From assembly GCA_051016205.1 (NCBI GenBank), contig CP136534.1, positions 1,116,001 to 1,180,000 of the forward strand: a stretch of DNA of 64,000 nt, read 5' to 3'. The notes beneath the pieces were generated by a model. The model had not been told where the DNA came from. It ran no database searches and worked only from the letters and a program-made list of their open reading frames with translations. Both the position numbers and the translations under genes were made by a program. Source of the stretch: Acuticoccus sp051016205 (GTDB lineage Bacteria > Pseudomonadota > Alphaproteobacteria > Rhizobiales > Amorphaceae). Positions 26,814-35,139 of the stretch are shown one piece after another; within the stretch, counting starts at the first letter, position 1; each line of letters starts with the position of its first letter.

Positions 26814-27593
26814 ATGACCCACGCAGTTTCCTACGATGATCAAAGAGTGGCCCGGGTGGGACTGGAGGCGATTAACACCAGCCTTCAAAAAGGGCTTGCG
26901 GATTTTCTTGCCAAGCCGACGGTGGCGATCTTCTTCATCATCGTTTACCCGGCGATCGGGCTGTTGATGTACCGCTTTGCCTTTGACGAAGCGCTGTTGC
27001 CGCTGCTGTTTCCCGTCGCATCGGGGTTTGCGCTCGTGGGCCCACTGGCCGCTGCTGGCCTTTATGAGATCAGCCGCAGGATCGAAAGCGGGGAAGAGGT
27101 GAGCGTCCTCGATGCTTTCGGCACAATGGCGGGCGATGTGCTGGTCCCCCTGGTGCAGGTGGGTCTGTTGCTGTTGATCATCTACGCCGCGTGGATTGGC
27201 GTTGCCCAGGTCATCTACGAGATGACCATGGGCGGGTACGAGCCGGCCAACCTGATGGCGCTTTTTGCAAGGGTGATGACCACCGCGGAAGGCTGGACGC
27301 TCCTCATCGTCGGCTGCGGTGTCGGCTTCCTGTTTGCGCTGGTGGTGCTCGCAGTGGGGGCGATTTCGCTGCCGGCCATCATCGACAGGCGCATGGGAGC
27401 GGCCGATGCGGTCGGCCTTTCGGTGCGCGCCATGTTCGTGAACCTCAAGGTGATGCTGGTTTGGGGCATGGTGATCACCGTGGGCCTGGTGGCAGGCTCA
27501 GTCCCCTTTTTTATCGGCCTGATGGTTGTGCTCCCCATTTTCGGTCACGCCACCTGGCACCTTTACCGCCAGCTGGCGCCCGTCTCCGTCTGA
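26814..27593 (+). CDS. DUF2189 family membrane protein
   Basis: 259 residues with about six hydrophobic helices. The segment VASGFALVGPLAAAGLYEIS followed by RRIESGEEVSVLDAF is characteristic of DUF2189, a membrane family of unknown function often annotated as cytochrome c oxidase-associated integral membrane protein. ATG start behind GGAAGGACGG. It follows tRNA-Gly in the same direction and converges with the DapA-family gene. Confidence 0.85.
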   Translation: MTHAVSYDDQRVARVGLEAINTSLQKGLADFLAKPTVAIFFIIVYPAIGLLMYRFAFDEALLPLLFPVASGFALVGPLAAAGLYEISRRIESGEEVSVLDAFGTMAGDVLVPLVQVGLLLLIIYAAWIGVAQVIYEMTMGGYEPANLMALFARVMTTAEGWTLLIVGCGVGFLFALVVLAVGAISLPAIIDRRMGAADAVGLSVRAMFVNLKVMLVWGMVITVGLVAGSVPFFIGLMVVLPIFGHATWHLYRQLAPVSV

Positions 27594-27650
27594 CGCGTAT
27601 CCCGCGCGAACGGCTCTCGTCTGCGCCTGTCGGGACGCAGACGAGATGGT

Positions 27651-28559
27651 CTAACCTGCCGGTGCGAAAGCGTAGCCGATCGCCTCAAGGTCGGCGTGAA
27701 GCGCCGCGCTTTGGTCATCGCTAAGGAAGAGGAGCGGTGGGCGCAGGTTGCGCCACACAGGGTCATCGTTGGCCTTTGCAATGACCGCCTTCATGGCCGC
27801 AATCATCGGGTAGCGGCTGAAGGCTGTGCGCACCTCATTCACCTTGGCCTGGCGCTCTGCTGCGTCATCGGCTTTGGCGTTGTTGTAAAGGTCGACGATG
27901 GCAGGCGCGTTGACGTTGCAGGTGGCTGAAATTGTGCCGACGGCCCCATGGCGCACCATACCGGCCAGGTCGGTCTCGTTGCCGGGAAAGACGCCCCAAC
28001 CCGGGAAGCGTTCCAGCATGGCGCGGGTGTTGTCGTCATCGCGTGAGGAATCCTTCGTGCCGACGACGACGGTGGGGTAGGCCTTGATGAGCCGCTCGCA
28101 AAGGTCCAGCGAGAAGCCGACGCCCGCGACGGGCGGAATGTGGTAGAGGTAGAGCTTCAACCGCCCATCCCCCACCTTTTCAATCAGCGAAGCGAAGAAG
28201 GCGAACAGTCCGTCGTCGCCGGCGTCCTTATAGTAAAAGGGCGGCAGCGCGAGCCCGCCACCGCACCCACGCTTGGCCACATGGGCGCAAAGGGCAACGG
28301 CGTCGGGAAGCGCGCAGGCCCCCGTCCCAGGCATCATACGGTCAGGCGGGATGCCGGCATCGATCAACGCGTCGATGAGGTCGATCTTCTCCGCCACCGA
28401 CAGCGAATTGCCTTCCGAGTTGGTGCCGAACACGGCAAGCCCACAGTCATGGGATAAGAGCCAACGGCAGTGGGCGATGAGCCTTTCAGCGTCAGCGCCA
28501 CCGTCGTCGCGGAAGGGGGTCACAACCGGGGCGAACACCCCGGAGAGTTGGTTGGTCAT
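27651..28559 (-). CDS. Dihydrodipicolinate synthase/N-acetylneuraminate lyase family protein
   Basis: DapA-superfamily Schiff-base aldolase or lyase, 302 residues. The N-terminal SGVFAPVVTPFRDDG and AVFGTNSEGNSLS give the pyruvate-carboxylate-binding motif. Y139 (YLYHIP) and K169 (VVGTKDSS) are the expected catalytic tyrosine and Schiff-base lysine. The substrate differs across the family. The context does not suggest lysine synthesis, so a sugar-acid or keto-acid role is as likely. ATG start. Confidence 0.88.
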   Translation of the reverse strand: MTNQLSGVFAPVVTPFRDDGGADAERLIAHCRWLLSHDCGLAVFGTNSEGNSLSVAEKIDLIDALIDAGIPPDRMMPGTGACALPDAVALCAHVAKRGCGGGLALPPFYYKDAGDDGLFAFFASLIEKVGDGRLKLYLYHIPPVAGVGFSLDLCERLIKAYPTVVVGTKDSSRDDDNTRAMLERFPGWGVFPGNETDLAGMVRHGAVGTISATCNVNAPAIVDLYNNAKADDAAERQAKVNEVRTAFSRYPMIAAMKAVIAKANDDPVWRNLRPPLLFLSDDQSAALHADLEAIGYAFAPAG

Positions 28560-28648
28560 GGGGCCTCTCTGCGCCTGAAGCCCCCTTCATCGCGGTGATT
28601 TCAGCCGAGCGCAAGGCCGATGGACAGGGCGCGGCTGCGTCGCCGGCC

Positions 28649-29224
28649 TCAGCCCGCGAGGGTGACGGCGGCCTTATAAAGGTCGGGCTTCGACATCTTG
28701 CTGCGCCCGGCAATGTTGAGGGCCGACGCAATGGATGAAAGCTCCGCCTTAGAAAGGTCCTTGGCCCGTGTAGCGCCAAGGGCGGTGCCGACGGCAGCAA
28801 GAAGCTGAGGCTTTGCCATTTTCGACCGGCCGGCCACGGACAGGATGCGGGCCGATTGCAAAAGGTTCTTACGGTTCATCTGTGTCAGCGCGTCTTCACG
28901 GGCGTGGGCGGCCTCGATGGCGCTGGCGACCTGCGCCTTGCTCATGCGCGGGTCGCAGCGAAGGCCCATCTGTGCGGCGGCCTGAAGAAGCGCCTTCTTG
29001 GTGGCGGTTTTTGGCGGACCGGCCTCTGCCACCGGCGCGCTCTGGCGGTCATTGTCGTTGGATTGGTGGCCTTCGTAGCCGCCGCCGCGCTTTTTGTATT
29101 CAAGCGCTGCGAGGCGAGCCTTGCTGCGAGACCACTCGCCAGGGTCGCCGCCTTTGTCGGAGCGTTGCAGTTCGGTCTTAACCTGATCCCAAAGGTCAGG
29201 GTCGGTGCGTTGAGCCAATGGCAT
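28649..29224 (-). CDS. DUF5872-like protein with SAP/Rho-N-like repeats
   Basis: 191 residues. The N-terminal part, DLWDQVKTELQRSDKGG then GEWSRSKARLAALEYKKRGG, resembles the DUF5872 motif. After a polar linker come short helical units of SAP/Rho-N type, including ILSVAGRSKMAKPQLLAAV and LNIAGRSKMSKPDLYKAAV, which share the core AGRSKM-KP-L. Such modules usually bind nucleic acid. The ATG has AAGGAGGGC upstream. No operon partner is obvious, and function is unknown. Confidence 0.65.
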   Translation of the reverse strand: MPLAQRTDPDLWDQVKTELQRSDKGGDPGEWSRSKARLAALEYKKRGGGYEGHQSNDNDRQSAPVAEAGPPKTATKKALLQAAAQMGLRCDPRMSKAQVASAIEAAHAREDALTQMNRKNLLQSARILSVAGRSKMAKPQLLAAVGTALGATRAKDLSKAELSSIASALNIAGRSKMSKPDLYKAAVTLAG

Positions 29225-29324
29225 AAAGCCCTCCTTGTGCTCATCGCGAAATCATCAAGCGCGAGAAAGGGTTCCCTCGCCCCCCGCCGCTTTGCAAGCT
29301 TGAGACAAGCCCCGCCCGCGCGTT

Positions 29325-30320
29325 TTAGAAGGGAAAGACCGAGGCGACGAAGAACGACAGGCCAATCACCGTGATGGCGCCGCCTGCAAAGAGCTGAAGG
29401 ACAGGCACCACGAAGGCGGCCCGTTCAGCCCCTGCGGCAAACAACGTCGCCCCACGAGCCATGGAGGCGGAGACGGCCACCATCGCAATGAAGAGCGCCG
29501 TGCCGACGGCCATGGCAAAGGCTGCGCCCGCCCCAACGGCGATGAGGTTCATCCGCCAGGCTGCGACCAGAACGAACACGGCGCCAGTGCAGGGCCTAAG
29601 GCCGATGCCTGCAATCAACATGGCCGCATCGCGCCAATTGCGCACGGCATCTGCCTCTTCCACGGTCGGGGCGTGTTTGTGGGAGCAGGCGCCGTGATCG
29701 TCGTGGTCATGACCGGCGTGAGCGTGGGTGTGATCGTGGGCTGAAAAGTTGCGCGCCCAATAGGTGCGAAAGCCCTTTATGGCGCGGCGCAGGAGGATCA
29801 CGCCGATCAGCATGATCGCCACGTAGGAGAGGGGGATCAAGACGCGGTCCGTCGCCGTCATCGCCCACCCAGCAGTGAGGTCCAAGAGGGCGAAGCTGCC
29901 GTAGACCAGAACGATCGCCGTCACCGCCTGCATCAAAGAGGCAGCAACGGAAATGGAAACCAGGCGGACCATTGAGACACGGCTTGCAAGCCCCGCCCCC
30001 GCCACAAGGAACTTGCCGTGGCCTGGGATCACCGCGTGCACGAAGCCGTAGGCAAAGCAGGCACCCATCAGCGTTACGAGCGGGAGAAGCCCGCCGCCGT
30101 CGAGCCCCAGGAGCTTTTGCACCATGGTATGGAAGGCGCGCTGCTGCGTGGCTGCCCATCGCGCCATATCCATCAGGCCAAGCCCTGAGGACAGCATCAA
30201 CCCCACAAGAACAAATGCGCCAACCGCCACCACACCGCTCCACAGGGCTTGGACGCGGCGCCTGTGGGGCGGGCGCTGGATAGGCGGTGAGGATGCACCT
30301 GTGGTCGGAACCGAACTCAT
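29325..30320 (-). CDS. NicO-family nickel/cobalt exporter with histidine-rich loop
   Basis: 331-residue membrane protein of the NicO/RcnA type. The signature YGFVHAVIPGHGKFL precedes several helices. A cytosolic or periplasmic loop HDHTHAHAGHDHDDHGACSHKH-type (residues about 195-220) is rich in His and Asp, and GLRPCTGAVFVLV is the second family signature. It is expected to export Ni2+, Co2+ or a related divalent metal across the inner membrane. The ATG at 30320 is preferred over an upstream GTG. No metal-sensor gene is adjacent. Confidence 0.85.
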   Translation of the reverse strand: MSSVPTTGASSPPIQRPPHRRRVQALWSGVVAVGAFVLVGLMLSSGLGLMDMARWAATQQRAFHTMVQKLLGLDGGGLLPLVTLMGACFAYGFVHAVIPGHGKFLVAGAGLASRVSMVRLVSISVAASLMQAVTAIVLVYGSFALLDLTAGWAMTATDRVLIPLSYVAIMLIGVILLRRAIKGFRTYWARNFSAHDHTHAHAGHDHDDHGACSHKHAPTVEEADAVRNWRDAAMLIAGIGLRPCTGAVFVLVAAWRMNLIAVGAGAAFAMAVGTALFIAMVAVSASMARGATLFAAGAERAAFVVPVLQLFAGGAITVIGLSFFVASVFPF

Positions 30321-30398
30321 GATGCTGTACACGCCATCATCGCCATTCCCGTCAACTCAACTCATGCTCATCGGTTTCAAACCGCAGCCAACCCTTAG

Positions 30399-30857
30399 CT
30401 AGGGCGTGATCGGCGTCTGACCGCGCATCCCATGAGAATAGGTGATGAGGTCACTGGGAGCATTGGCCCAGGGAACGCGGCTTTGGTAAAAAATCTGTAG
30501 CTTTGGGTGGATCTGATCGTGGGGGATCGAGGTCACCGTGCCGGCTTTGATGGACATCATCGTCTCGTCCGCGGTGGTGACGGACCAGAGCGACGTGGCG
30601 CACCGCGGGCAGGCCCAACGGGTGATGGTGTTGCCGCTGTCCGCCTTGGTCACGAACGCGGAAAGGGCGCCTGTGGAATGGCGAAACACATCTCGCTTGA
30701 CGGCAATGCCTGTGTGAAAGGCAGTGCCGTTGATGCGCCGGCAGTCGCTGCAGTGGCAGTGGTAGGCAAACATGGCCGGTCCCACCACCTGGTAGGTCAC
30801 ATCGCCGCAAAAGCAGGCGCCGTCAAAGCCGCTGGCAAGAGTGTCGTCGGCCGTCAT
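30399..30857 (-). CDS. GFA (CENP-V/glutathione-dependent formaldehyde-activating) family protein
   Basis: 152-residue zinc-binding GFA-domain protein. Cysteine sets CFCGDV, YHCHCSDCRR and ACPRCATSLW give the zinc ligands of the family. Despite the name, most members have unknown substrates and are not formaldehyde enzymes. ATG start. It lies 40 nt after the FMN oxidase gene on the same strand. Confidence 0.9.
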   Translation of the reverse strand: MTADDTLASGFDGACFCGDVTYQVVGPAMFAYHCHCSDCRRINGTAFHTGIAVKRDVFRHSTGALSAFVTKADSGNTITRWACPRCATSLWSVTTADETMMSIKAGTVTSIPHDQIHPKLQIFYQSRVPWANAPSDLITYSHGMRGQTPITP

Positions 30858-30897
30858 GGGCGCTCCAGGTTCGTGGGACAGGTGGGGCGGCTGAGGG

Positions 30898-32091
30898 TTA
30901 GCCGCCGACGGCCTTCAAAGGCGGGTGCGCGGCTTCGTCCTCAGGCATCGGTGCGCGGCCCCAGATGTTGTGGGCGCCCATCTTGTTGATGTCGGTCTCG
31001 CCGCAAAGGGCCATGGTGATGTCCATCTCCTTGGCGATGATTTCCAGCGCCTTGGTGACGCCCGCCTCGCCCTTGGCGCCAAGGCCGTGAACATAGGCGC
31101 GGCCGATGGACGTGGCGTGGGCGCCAAGGGCCTTTGCCTTCACAATGTCCTGGCCTGAGCGGATGCCGCCATCGAGGTGCACTTCGATGCGGTCGCCCAC
31201 CGCCTCGGCAATGGCGGGCAGCATGTCGATGGAGGCAGGGGCCCCGTCAAGCTGCCGGCCGCCATGGTTGGAGACGGTGATGGCGTCTGCCCCCGTGTCG
31301 ACGGCGATCTTGGCATCGTCCACGTCGCCGATCCCTTTGAGGATCAAAGGCCCGCCCCACTGGGACTTGATGTAGTCCACTGACGACCAGTCCAGCGACG
31401 GGTCGAACTGATCGTGCGTCCACTCCACCAGCGAGGACATGGACGTGACGCCAGGGGCATGACCGACGATGTTGCCGAAAGAGCGATGCTTGGTGCCGAG
31501 CATATCCATGCACCAGGCGGGGTGGCGCACGAGGTCGGCAATGACCTGGGGCGTCATCTTGGGCGGGGCGGAGAGGCCATTGCGCAGGTCCTTGTGGCGC
31601 TGGCCAAGGATCTGAAGATCGAGCGTCAACACCAGCGCCCCGCACCCTGCCGCCTTGGCCCGGGCGATCATGTCGGCCACGAAGCCGCGGTCACGCATGA
31701 CGTAGAGCTGGTAGTAAAAGGGCGCCTTGGTGGCAGCCGCCACATCCTCGATGGAGCAAATGCTCATGGTGGACAGGGTGAAGGGGACGCCGAACTTTTC
31801 CGCAGCGCGGGCCGCGTGGATTTCCCCGTCGGCGTGTTGCATGCCGAGCATTCCCACAGGCGCCAGGTACACGGGCATGGCCGCCTCTGTGCCGAGGACG
31901 GTGGACTTGATGGAGCGCTGGTCAATGTTGCGCGCCACCCTCTGGCGCAAACGAATGCGACAGAAGGCGGCCTCGTTGTCGCGATAGGTGCCCTCAGTGT
32001 AGGAGCCCGAATCGGCATAGTCGTAGAACATCTTTGGTGTGCGCTTCCTGTGAAGCGTCTTGAGGTCCTGAATGGTCAGGATCGGTGCCAT
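30898..32091 (-). CDS. FMN-dependent alpha-hydroxy acid oxidizing protein (LldD-like)
   Basis: TIM-barrel flavoenzyme of the L-lactate dehydrogenase/glycolate oxidase family, 397 residues. N-terminal MFYDYADSGSYTEGTYRDN, PVYLAPVGMLGM and the active-site VSNHGGRQLDG with its catalytic histidine and arginine are present. FMN-binding VHLDGGIRSGQDI and ATSIGRAYVHGL follow. Substrate could be lactate or another 2-hydroxy acid. The start giving MAPILTIQDL is chosen. It is divergent from a flavoprotein gene across about 170 nt. Confidence 0.9.
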   Translation of the reverse strand: MAPILTIQDLKTLHRKRTPKMFYDYADSGSYTEGTYRDNEAAFCRIRLRQRVARNIDQRSIKSTVLGTEAAMPVYLAPVGMLGMQHADGEIHAARAAEKFGVPFTLSTMSICSIEDVAAATKAPFYYQLYVMRDRGFVADMIARAKAAGCGALVLTLDLQILGQRHKDLRNGLSAPPKMTPQVIADLVRHPAWCMDMLGTKHRSFGNIVGHAPGVTSMSSLVEWTHDQFDPSLDWSSVDYIKSQWGGPLILKGIGDVDDAKIAVDTGADAITVSNHGGRQLDGAPASIDMLPAIAEAVGDRIEVHLDGGIRSGQDIVKAKALGAHATSIGRAYVHGLGAKGEAGVTKALEIIAKEMDITMALCGETDINKMGAHNIWGRAPMPEDEAAHPPLKAVGG

Positions 32092-32262
32092 TGATGATCT
32101 CCCATGAGGGTCACGCCGCCCCACACCAGCGCGCGTCCCGCCGCATACGCGCCAACCGTTGGCGCACCCTTCGTTTTAGGGCAAGGTCTTGGCTCATGTA
32201 CACTGCCGCTGGCACTTGGCGCGTTTGCCGCGCCCCAAGGCCGAGACGGGAAGGGACGTGCC

Positions 32263-32904
32263 ATGGCTGCCGCAAGGTTTGAAGGCTTCGCCGATCCTGT
32301 GACCACACCTGAGGCGCTTGAGGAGATTGTGGGCACACCGCCTCAACCCGTCCTCGACAAGGTGCTGGATCGGTTGGACGACATTTGCCGGGATTTTATC
32401 GCCAACTCGCCGTTCTGCCTCATCGGCTCGCGCGGCGCTGGCGGACCTCTCGACATCTCGCCCAAGGGCGACCCCGCCGGCTTCGTGACCGTACTTGATG
32501 ACAAGCACATTGCCATCCCCGACAGGCCTGGCAACCGCCGGGTCGACACCTTTCACAACGTCATCAGCGATCCGCAGGTGGGATTGCTCTTTCTGATTCC
32601 CGGGAAGGGGGAGACGCTGCGCATCAGCGGCGAGGCCCGCATCGTGCGTGACCGCGCCCTGCGCGAGCGTATGAGCGTCAACGGCCGCGTCCCGGCGCTT
32701 GCGATGGTGATTTACGTGGAGCGGGCCTTCATGCATTGCCCGAAGTGTGTTGTGCGCTCCAGGCTCTGGCAGCCTGAGGCTTGGCCCGACAGTGACGCGA
32801 TACCCGACATCAACCACGCCATGATCCGCCAAGCGAAGATCGATTCAACCCCCGAAGAGCTATACGCCTTCGCCGAGCGGGAAGGGTTTTTGCGGCTCTA
32901 TTGA
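32263..32904 (+). CDS. PPOX-class FMN-dependent flavoprotein (MSMEG_1061-like)
   Basis: 213-residue pyridoxamine-5'-phosphate-oxidase-fold protein. FCLIGSRGAGGPLDISPKGDP, IAIPDRPGNRRVDTFHN and VGLLFLIPGKGETLRISGEA are typical of the MSMEG_1061 subgroup. FMN or F420 use cannot be judged from sequence alone. The ATG has GGGAAGGG upstream; a longer frame from 32104 is rejected because it overlaps the likely promoter. tRNA-His lies on the opposite strand just downstream. Confidence 0.85.
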   Translation: MAAARFEGFADPVTTPEALEEIVGTPPQPVLDKVLDRLDDICRDFIANSPFCLIGSRGAGGPLDISPKGDPAGFVTVLDDKHIAIPDRPGNRRVDTFHNVISDPQVGLLFLIPGKGETLRISGEARIVRDRALRERMSVNGRVPALAMVIYVERAFMHCPKCVVRSRLWQPEAWPDSDAIPDINHAMIRQAKIDSTPEELYAFAEREGFLRLY

Positions 32905-32947
32905 AAACGAAGTCCGTTCAGTTTTGGAAAGGGGCGTGTCCGGCGGG

Positions 32948-33024
32948 TGGTACCGACGGCTGGGGTCGAACCAGCGACCTCTGGATCCACAATCCAGCGC
33001 TCTAACCTACTGAGCTACGTCGGC
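32948..33024 (-). tRNA. tRNA-His (GTG), A73 with G1:U72 type
   Basis: Cloverleaf of 77 nt including an encoded CCA. The anticodon stem CTGGA/TCCAG encloses loop TTGTGGA with anticodon GTG. The acceptor is GCCGACG/CGTCGGT, making a G1:U72 pair, and the discriminator is A73 rather than C73. A genomic G precedes position 1 but would face A73. This matches the unusual tRNA-His reported in part of the Alphaproteobacteria. Confidence 0.93.
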
Positions 33025-33058
33025 CCGTGCCTTTGATGGCGCGGTGCTCTGATGGCAC

Positions 33059-33088
33059 AAAAAAAGCGCGCCGGGAAGCCCGGCGCGC
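33059..33088 (-). terminator. Intrinsic terminator of the phasin gene
   Basis: A perfect ten-pair stem GCGCGCCGGG/CCCGGCGCGC with an AAG loop (plus-strand reading) is followed on the minus strand by seven T residues, 24 nt after the phasin stop. Confidence 0.9.
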
Positions 33089-33111
33089 CTTTGTTCGCCT
33101 ACGTCGCGAGA

Positions 33112-33612
33112 TTAGCCGTTGAACTTGGTGGTGGCCTTCTCCCAAGCTTCCTTCATGGGACCGGAGGTCTCAGAAGCCATACGGGAGGCGGTTTCCTGCA
33201 TTTCTTTGGCTTGCGAAGCGAAGGCTTCGAACTGCTCACGCACAAACTTTGACTGCAGTTCGACAGCTTCAGAAACTGTCTTGGCGCCGGCAACTTCCTT
33301 GGCGAACGCGAAAACGCGATCGGTGTTGGCCTGGGCCTGGTCGATGAGCTTCATGTTCATTTCGGTGAAGCTCTTGCGGGCGTGCTCGTAGGTGTCTTCC
33401 ATCATGTCTGTGGCTTCCTCAGCTGCGTTGCGTGCGGTTTCATAAATTTCGCGGGCCTGCGTGATGCTTTGCTCAGCGATCTCGCGGACCATGTGCGGCA
33501 CCTCGGTGCCAGGCAGCTCAGACGCGAAATCATCGGAGACCGCCTTGGCCGCCTTGAACGTCTGTTCCGCAACTGCATCGGGATGCGGCATATTTTCGTT
33601 CTGTGTGGTCAT
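33112..33612 (-). CDS. Phasin family protein
   Basis: 166-residue helical protein of the phasin family, which coats polyhydroxyalkanoate granules. Long amphipathic helices such as AKSVSDD-like AAKAVSDDFASEL, QAREIYETARNAAEEATDMM and VELQSKFVREQFEAFASQAKEM are diagnostic. The ATG giving MTTQNENMPHP has a strong GAGGAGGAT site. The upstream region has paired TTGTGC/TGCAA elements that may be PhaR operators. No PHA synthase gene is adjacent. Confidence 0.92.
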   Translation of the reverse strand: MTTQNENMPHPDAVAEQTFKAAKAVSDDFASELPGTEVPHMVREIAEQSITQAREIYETARNAAEEATDMMEDTYEHARKSFTEMNMKLIDQAQANTDRVFAFAKEVAGAKTVSEAVELQSKFVREQFEAFASQAKEMQETASRMASETSGPMKEAWEKATTKFNG

Positions 33613-33697
33613 AAGATCCTCCTCACGTGAACGAATGGCGTGTGCCACTGCTCATTTGCCGCGGCACGGCGCCGCTGAACCCAAGATAGGGAAGTTT

Positions 33698-33732
33698 TTG
33701 TGCAGTGCAACATTTTTTTTGCAGTCGCACAA
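33698..33732. promoter_or_regulatory. Paired TTGTGC-TGCAA elements upstream of phasin (candidate PhaR operator)
   Basis: TTGTGCAGTGCAACA at 33,698-33,712 and TTGCAGTCGCACAA at 33,719-33,732 are near-mirror copies separated by a T run. PhaR repressors of PHA genes bind TGC/GCA-rich sites, so an operator about 90-120 bases upstream of the phasin start is plausible. Assignment is inferred. Confidence 0.4.
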
Positions 33733-33852
33733 AGAAGGGGTGATGCCTACCCAATGTTAACGCCTGGGGCGCTAAAAAGCTCCCAAATGCGGTGGGATTG
33801 TTCGGCTGGCGTGGATGCGCGGCCGGCCCCGGTAGAGCGCAGGCTTTGATCG

Positions 33853-35136
33853 ATGAGCGGACCTCAGGACAACGCGGCGCACGGGATTCCCATGGATCTG
33901 GAGCGCTTGGCGCGGCCCGATACCGCCGCCTACCGCCTCATTGCCGAGGCGCTGGGCGCCCGTTTCGAGGGTGACCCCTTGCCGACGGCGTTGGCGGAAA
34001 CCGAAGGCCTTGCCATCGAGACGTTCTCCGCCTCTTCGCACCCGCGAAAAGGCTCTGCGGCCTCAGATTGTCCTGCCGAGCCGAGTCTTGCCACCCTCCT
34101 GGACCGCATTCCGGTCGCCCTCGTGGTGGTTGATGGGGAGCGTATTGCCTACGTCAACAGGGCCGCACTCATTGCCCTTGGCCATAGTGAGGCGGACGAA
34201 CTTGCAGCGGCCGGCGAACTTGCCGCCCTCTTCGGCGATGAAAAGCCGAGCGATGGCTCGGTGAGCGTTGCGACGGCCGGCGGCACCCACTTCGCTGCGA
34301 AAGTCACCCTCTCGCCTGTGGACTGGGGGCAAAGCCGGGCACTCCTCCTCACCATCGTTCCCACAGAGGCGGTCAGTGCGGCGCGCGAGATGCCGGCCGA
34401 CGGTGTCGCGCCGTTGATTGAGGCTCTTCCCGTGCCCGTCGCCGTGGTTGCGAACGATGGATCCGTCCACGCCGCCAACGCCGCGTTCTTGGCGGCGACG
34501 AGCAGAACGGTTGTGCCCCAGACGCTTGGCAGCGTGTTGGAGGAGGCGGATTGGGATGAGCTTCGCCCGCTTCTCCTTGGCCTTTCAGCTGTGGCACCTG
34601 TGGCGTTTGCGGGGACGGCGCGGCTCGGGGGCACTGTGCACAATGCCAGCATTGGAACTGTGGGTGGCAGGATGCTGATCACGTTTCTTGCTGCGGACGA
34701 GGCGGATGAGCCTGACAGTGGGCCGTTGCAGGCGGCGGTGGACCAGGTGCGCAGGCTTGTGGACGGTGCGCCTGTGACACTCATGGTGAGCGGGCCGCTG
34801 GACGCTGATTGGGCGCGTCCGGCCGAAGGGGCAGCCGCCTGGCGCCAGGCGCGCTTTGCCCAGTTCTTGCGCACCCTTCTTCTGGCCGTCTGCGCACGGG
34901 TTCGCGAAGGGACGGCCGTGACCCTCCGCCAGTCGAACGAGGGGATCGAACTTCTGACCGACCCTGCGGACGACCGGGCGTTGCGGCGTGCCGAACAGTC
35001 GGACGGCGTCATGACAAGTGCACGAGCCGCCGGGGCAAGGGTGGAACTGGACGAGGCGGGCGGGCTCACCGTGCGCTTTCCAACGGCAGACACCGCCGTC
35101 CTCGTGCCGCCGCAAACCGATGGCCGCCCGCTTTAG
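33853..35136 (+). CDS. PAS-domain protein without a recognisable kinase core
   Basis: 427 residues. Two PAS-like segments: about 80-160 (LLDRIPVALVVVDGERIAYVNRAAL, only part quoted) and 185-265 (LIEALPVPVAVVANDGSVHAANAAF). The first resembles the PAS region of PdhS/DivJ-type kinases. No H-box, N-box or G-box is visible. The last 100 residues, ending ELDEAGGLTVRFPTADTAVLV, look faintly like a degraded ATPase end. It could be a decayed histidine kinase or a PAS-only sensor. ATG start, divergent from phasin. Confidence 0.6.
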   Translation: MSGPQDNAAHGIPMDLERLARPDTAAYRLIAEALGARFEGDPLPTALAETEGLAIETFSASSHPRKGSAASDCPAEPSLATLLDRIPVALVVVDGERIAYVNRAALIALGHSEADELAAAGELAALFGDEKPSDGSVSVATAGGTHFAAKVTLSPVDWGQSRALLLTIVPTEAVSAAREMPADGVAPLIEALPVPVAVVANDGSVHAANAAFLAATSRTVVPQTLGSVLEEADWDELRPLLLGLSAVAPVAFAGTARLGGTVHNASIGTVGGRMLITFLAADEADEPDSGPLQAAVDQVRRLVDGAPVTLMVSGPLDADWARPAEGAAAWRQARFAQFLRTLLLAVCARVREGTAVTLRQSNEGIELLTDPADDRALRRAEQSDGVMTSARAAGARVELDEAGGLTVRFPTADTAVLVPPQTDGRPL

Positions 35137-35139
35137 GCT

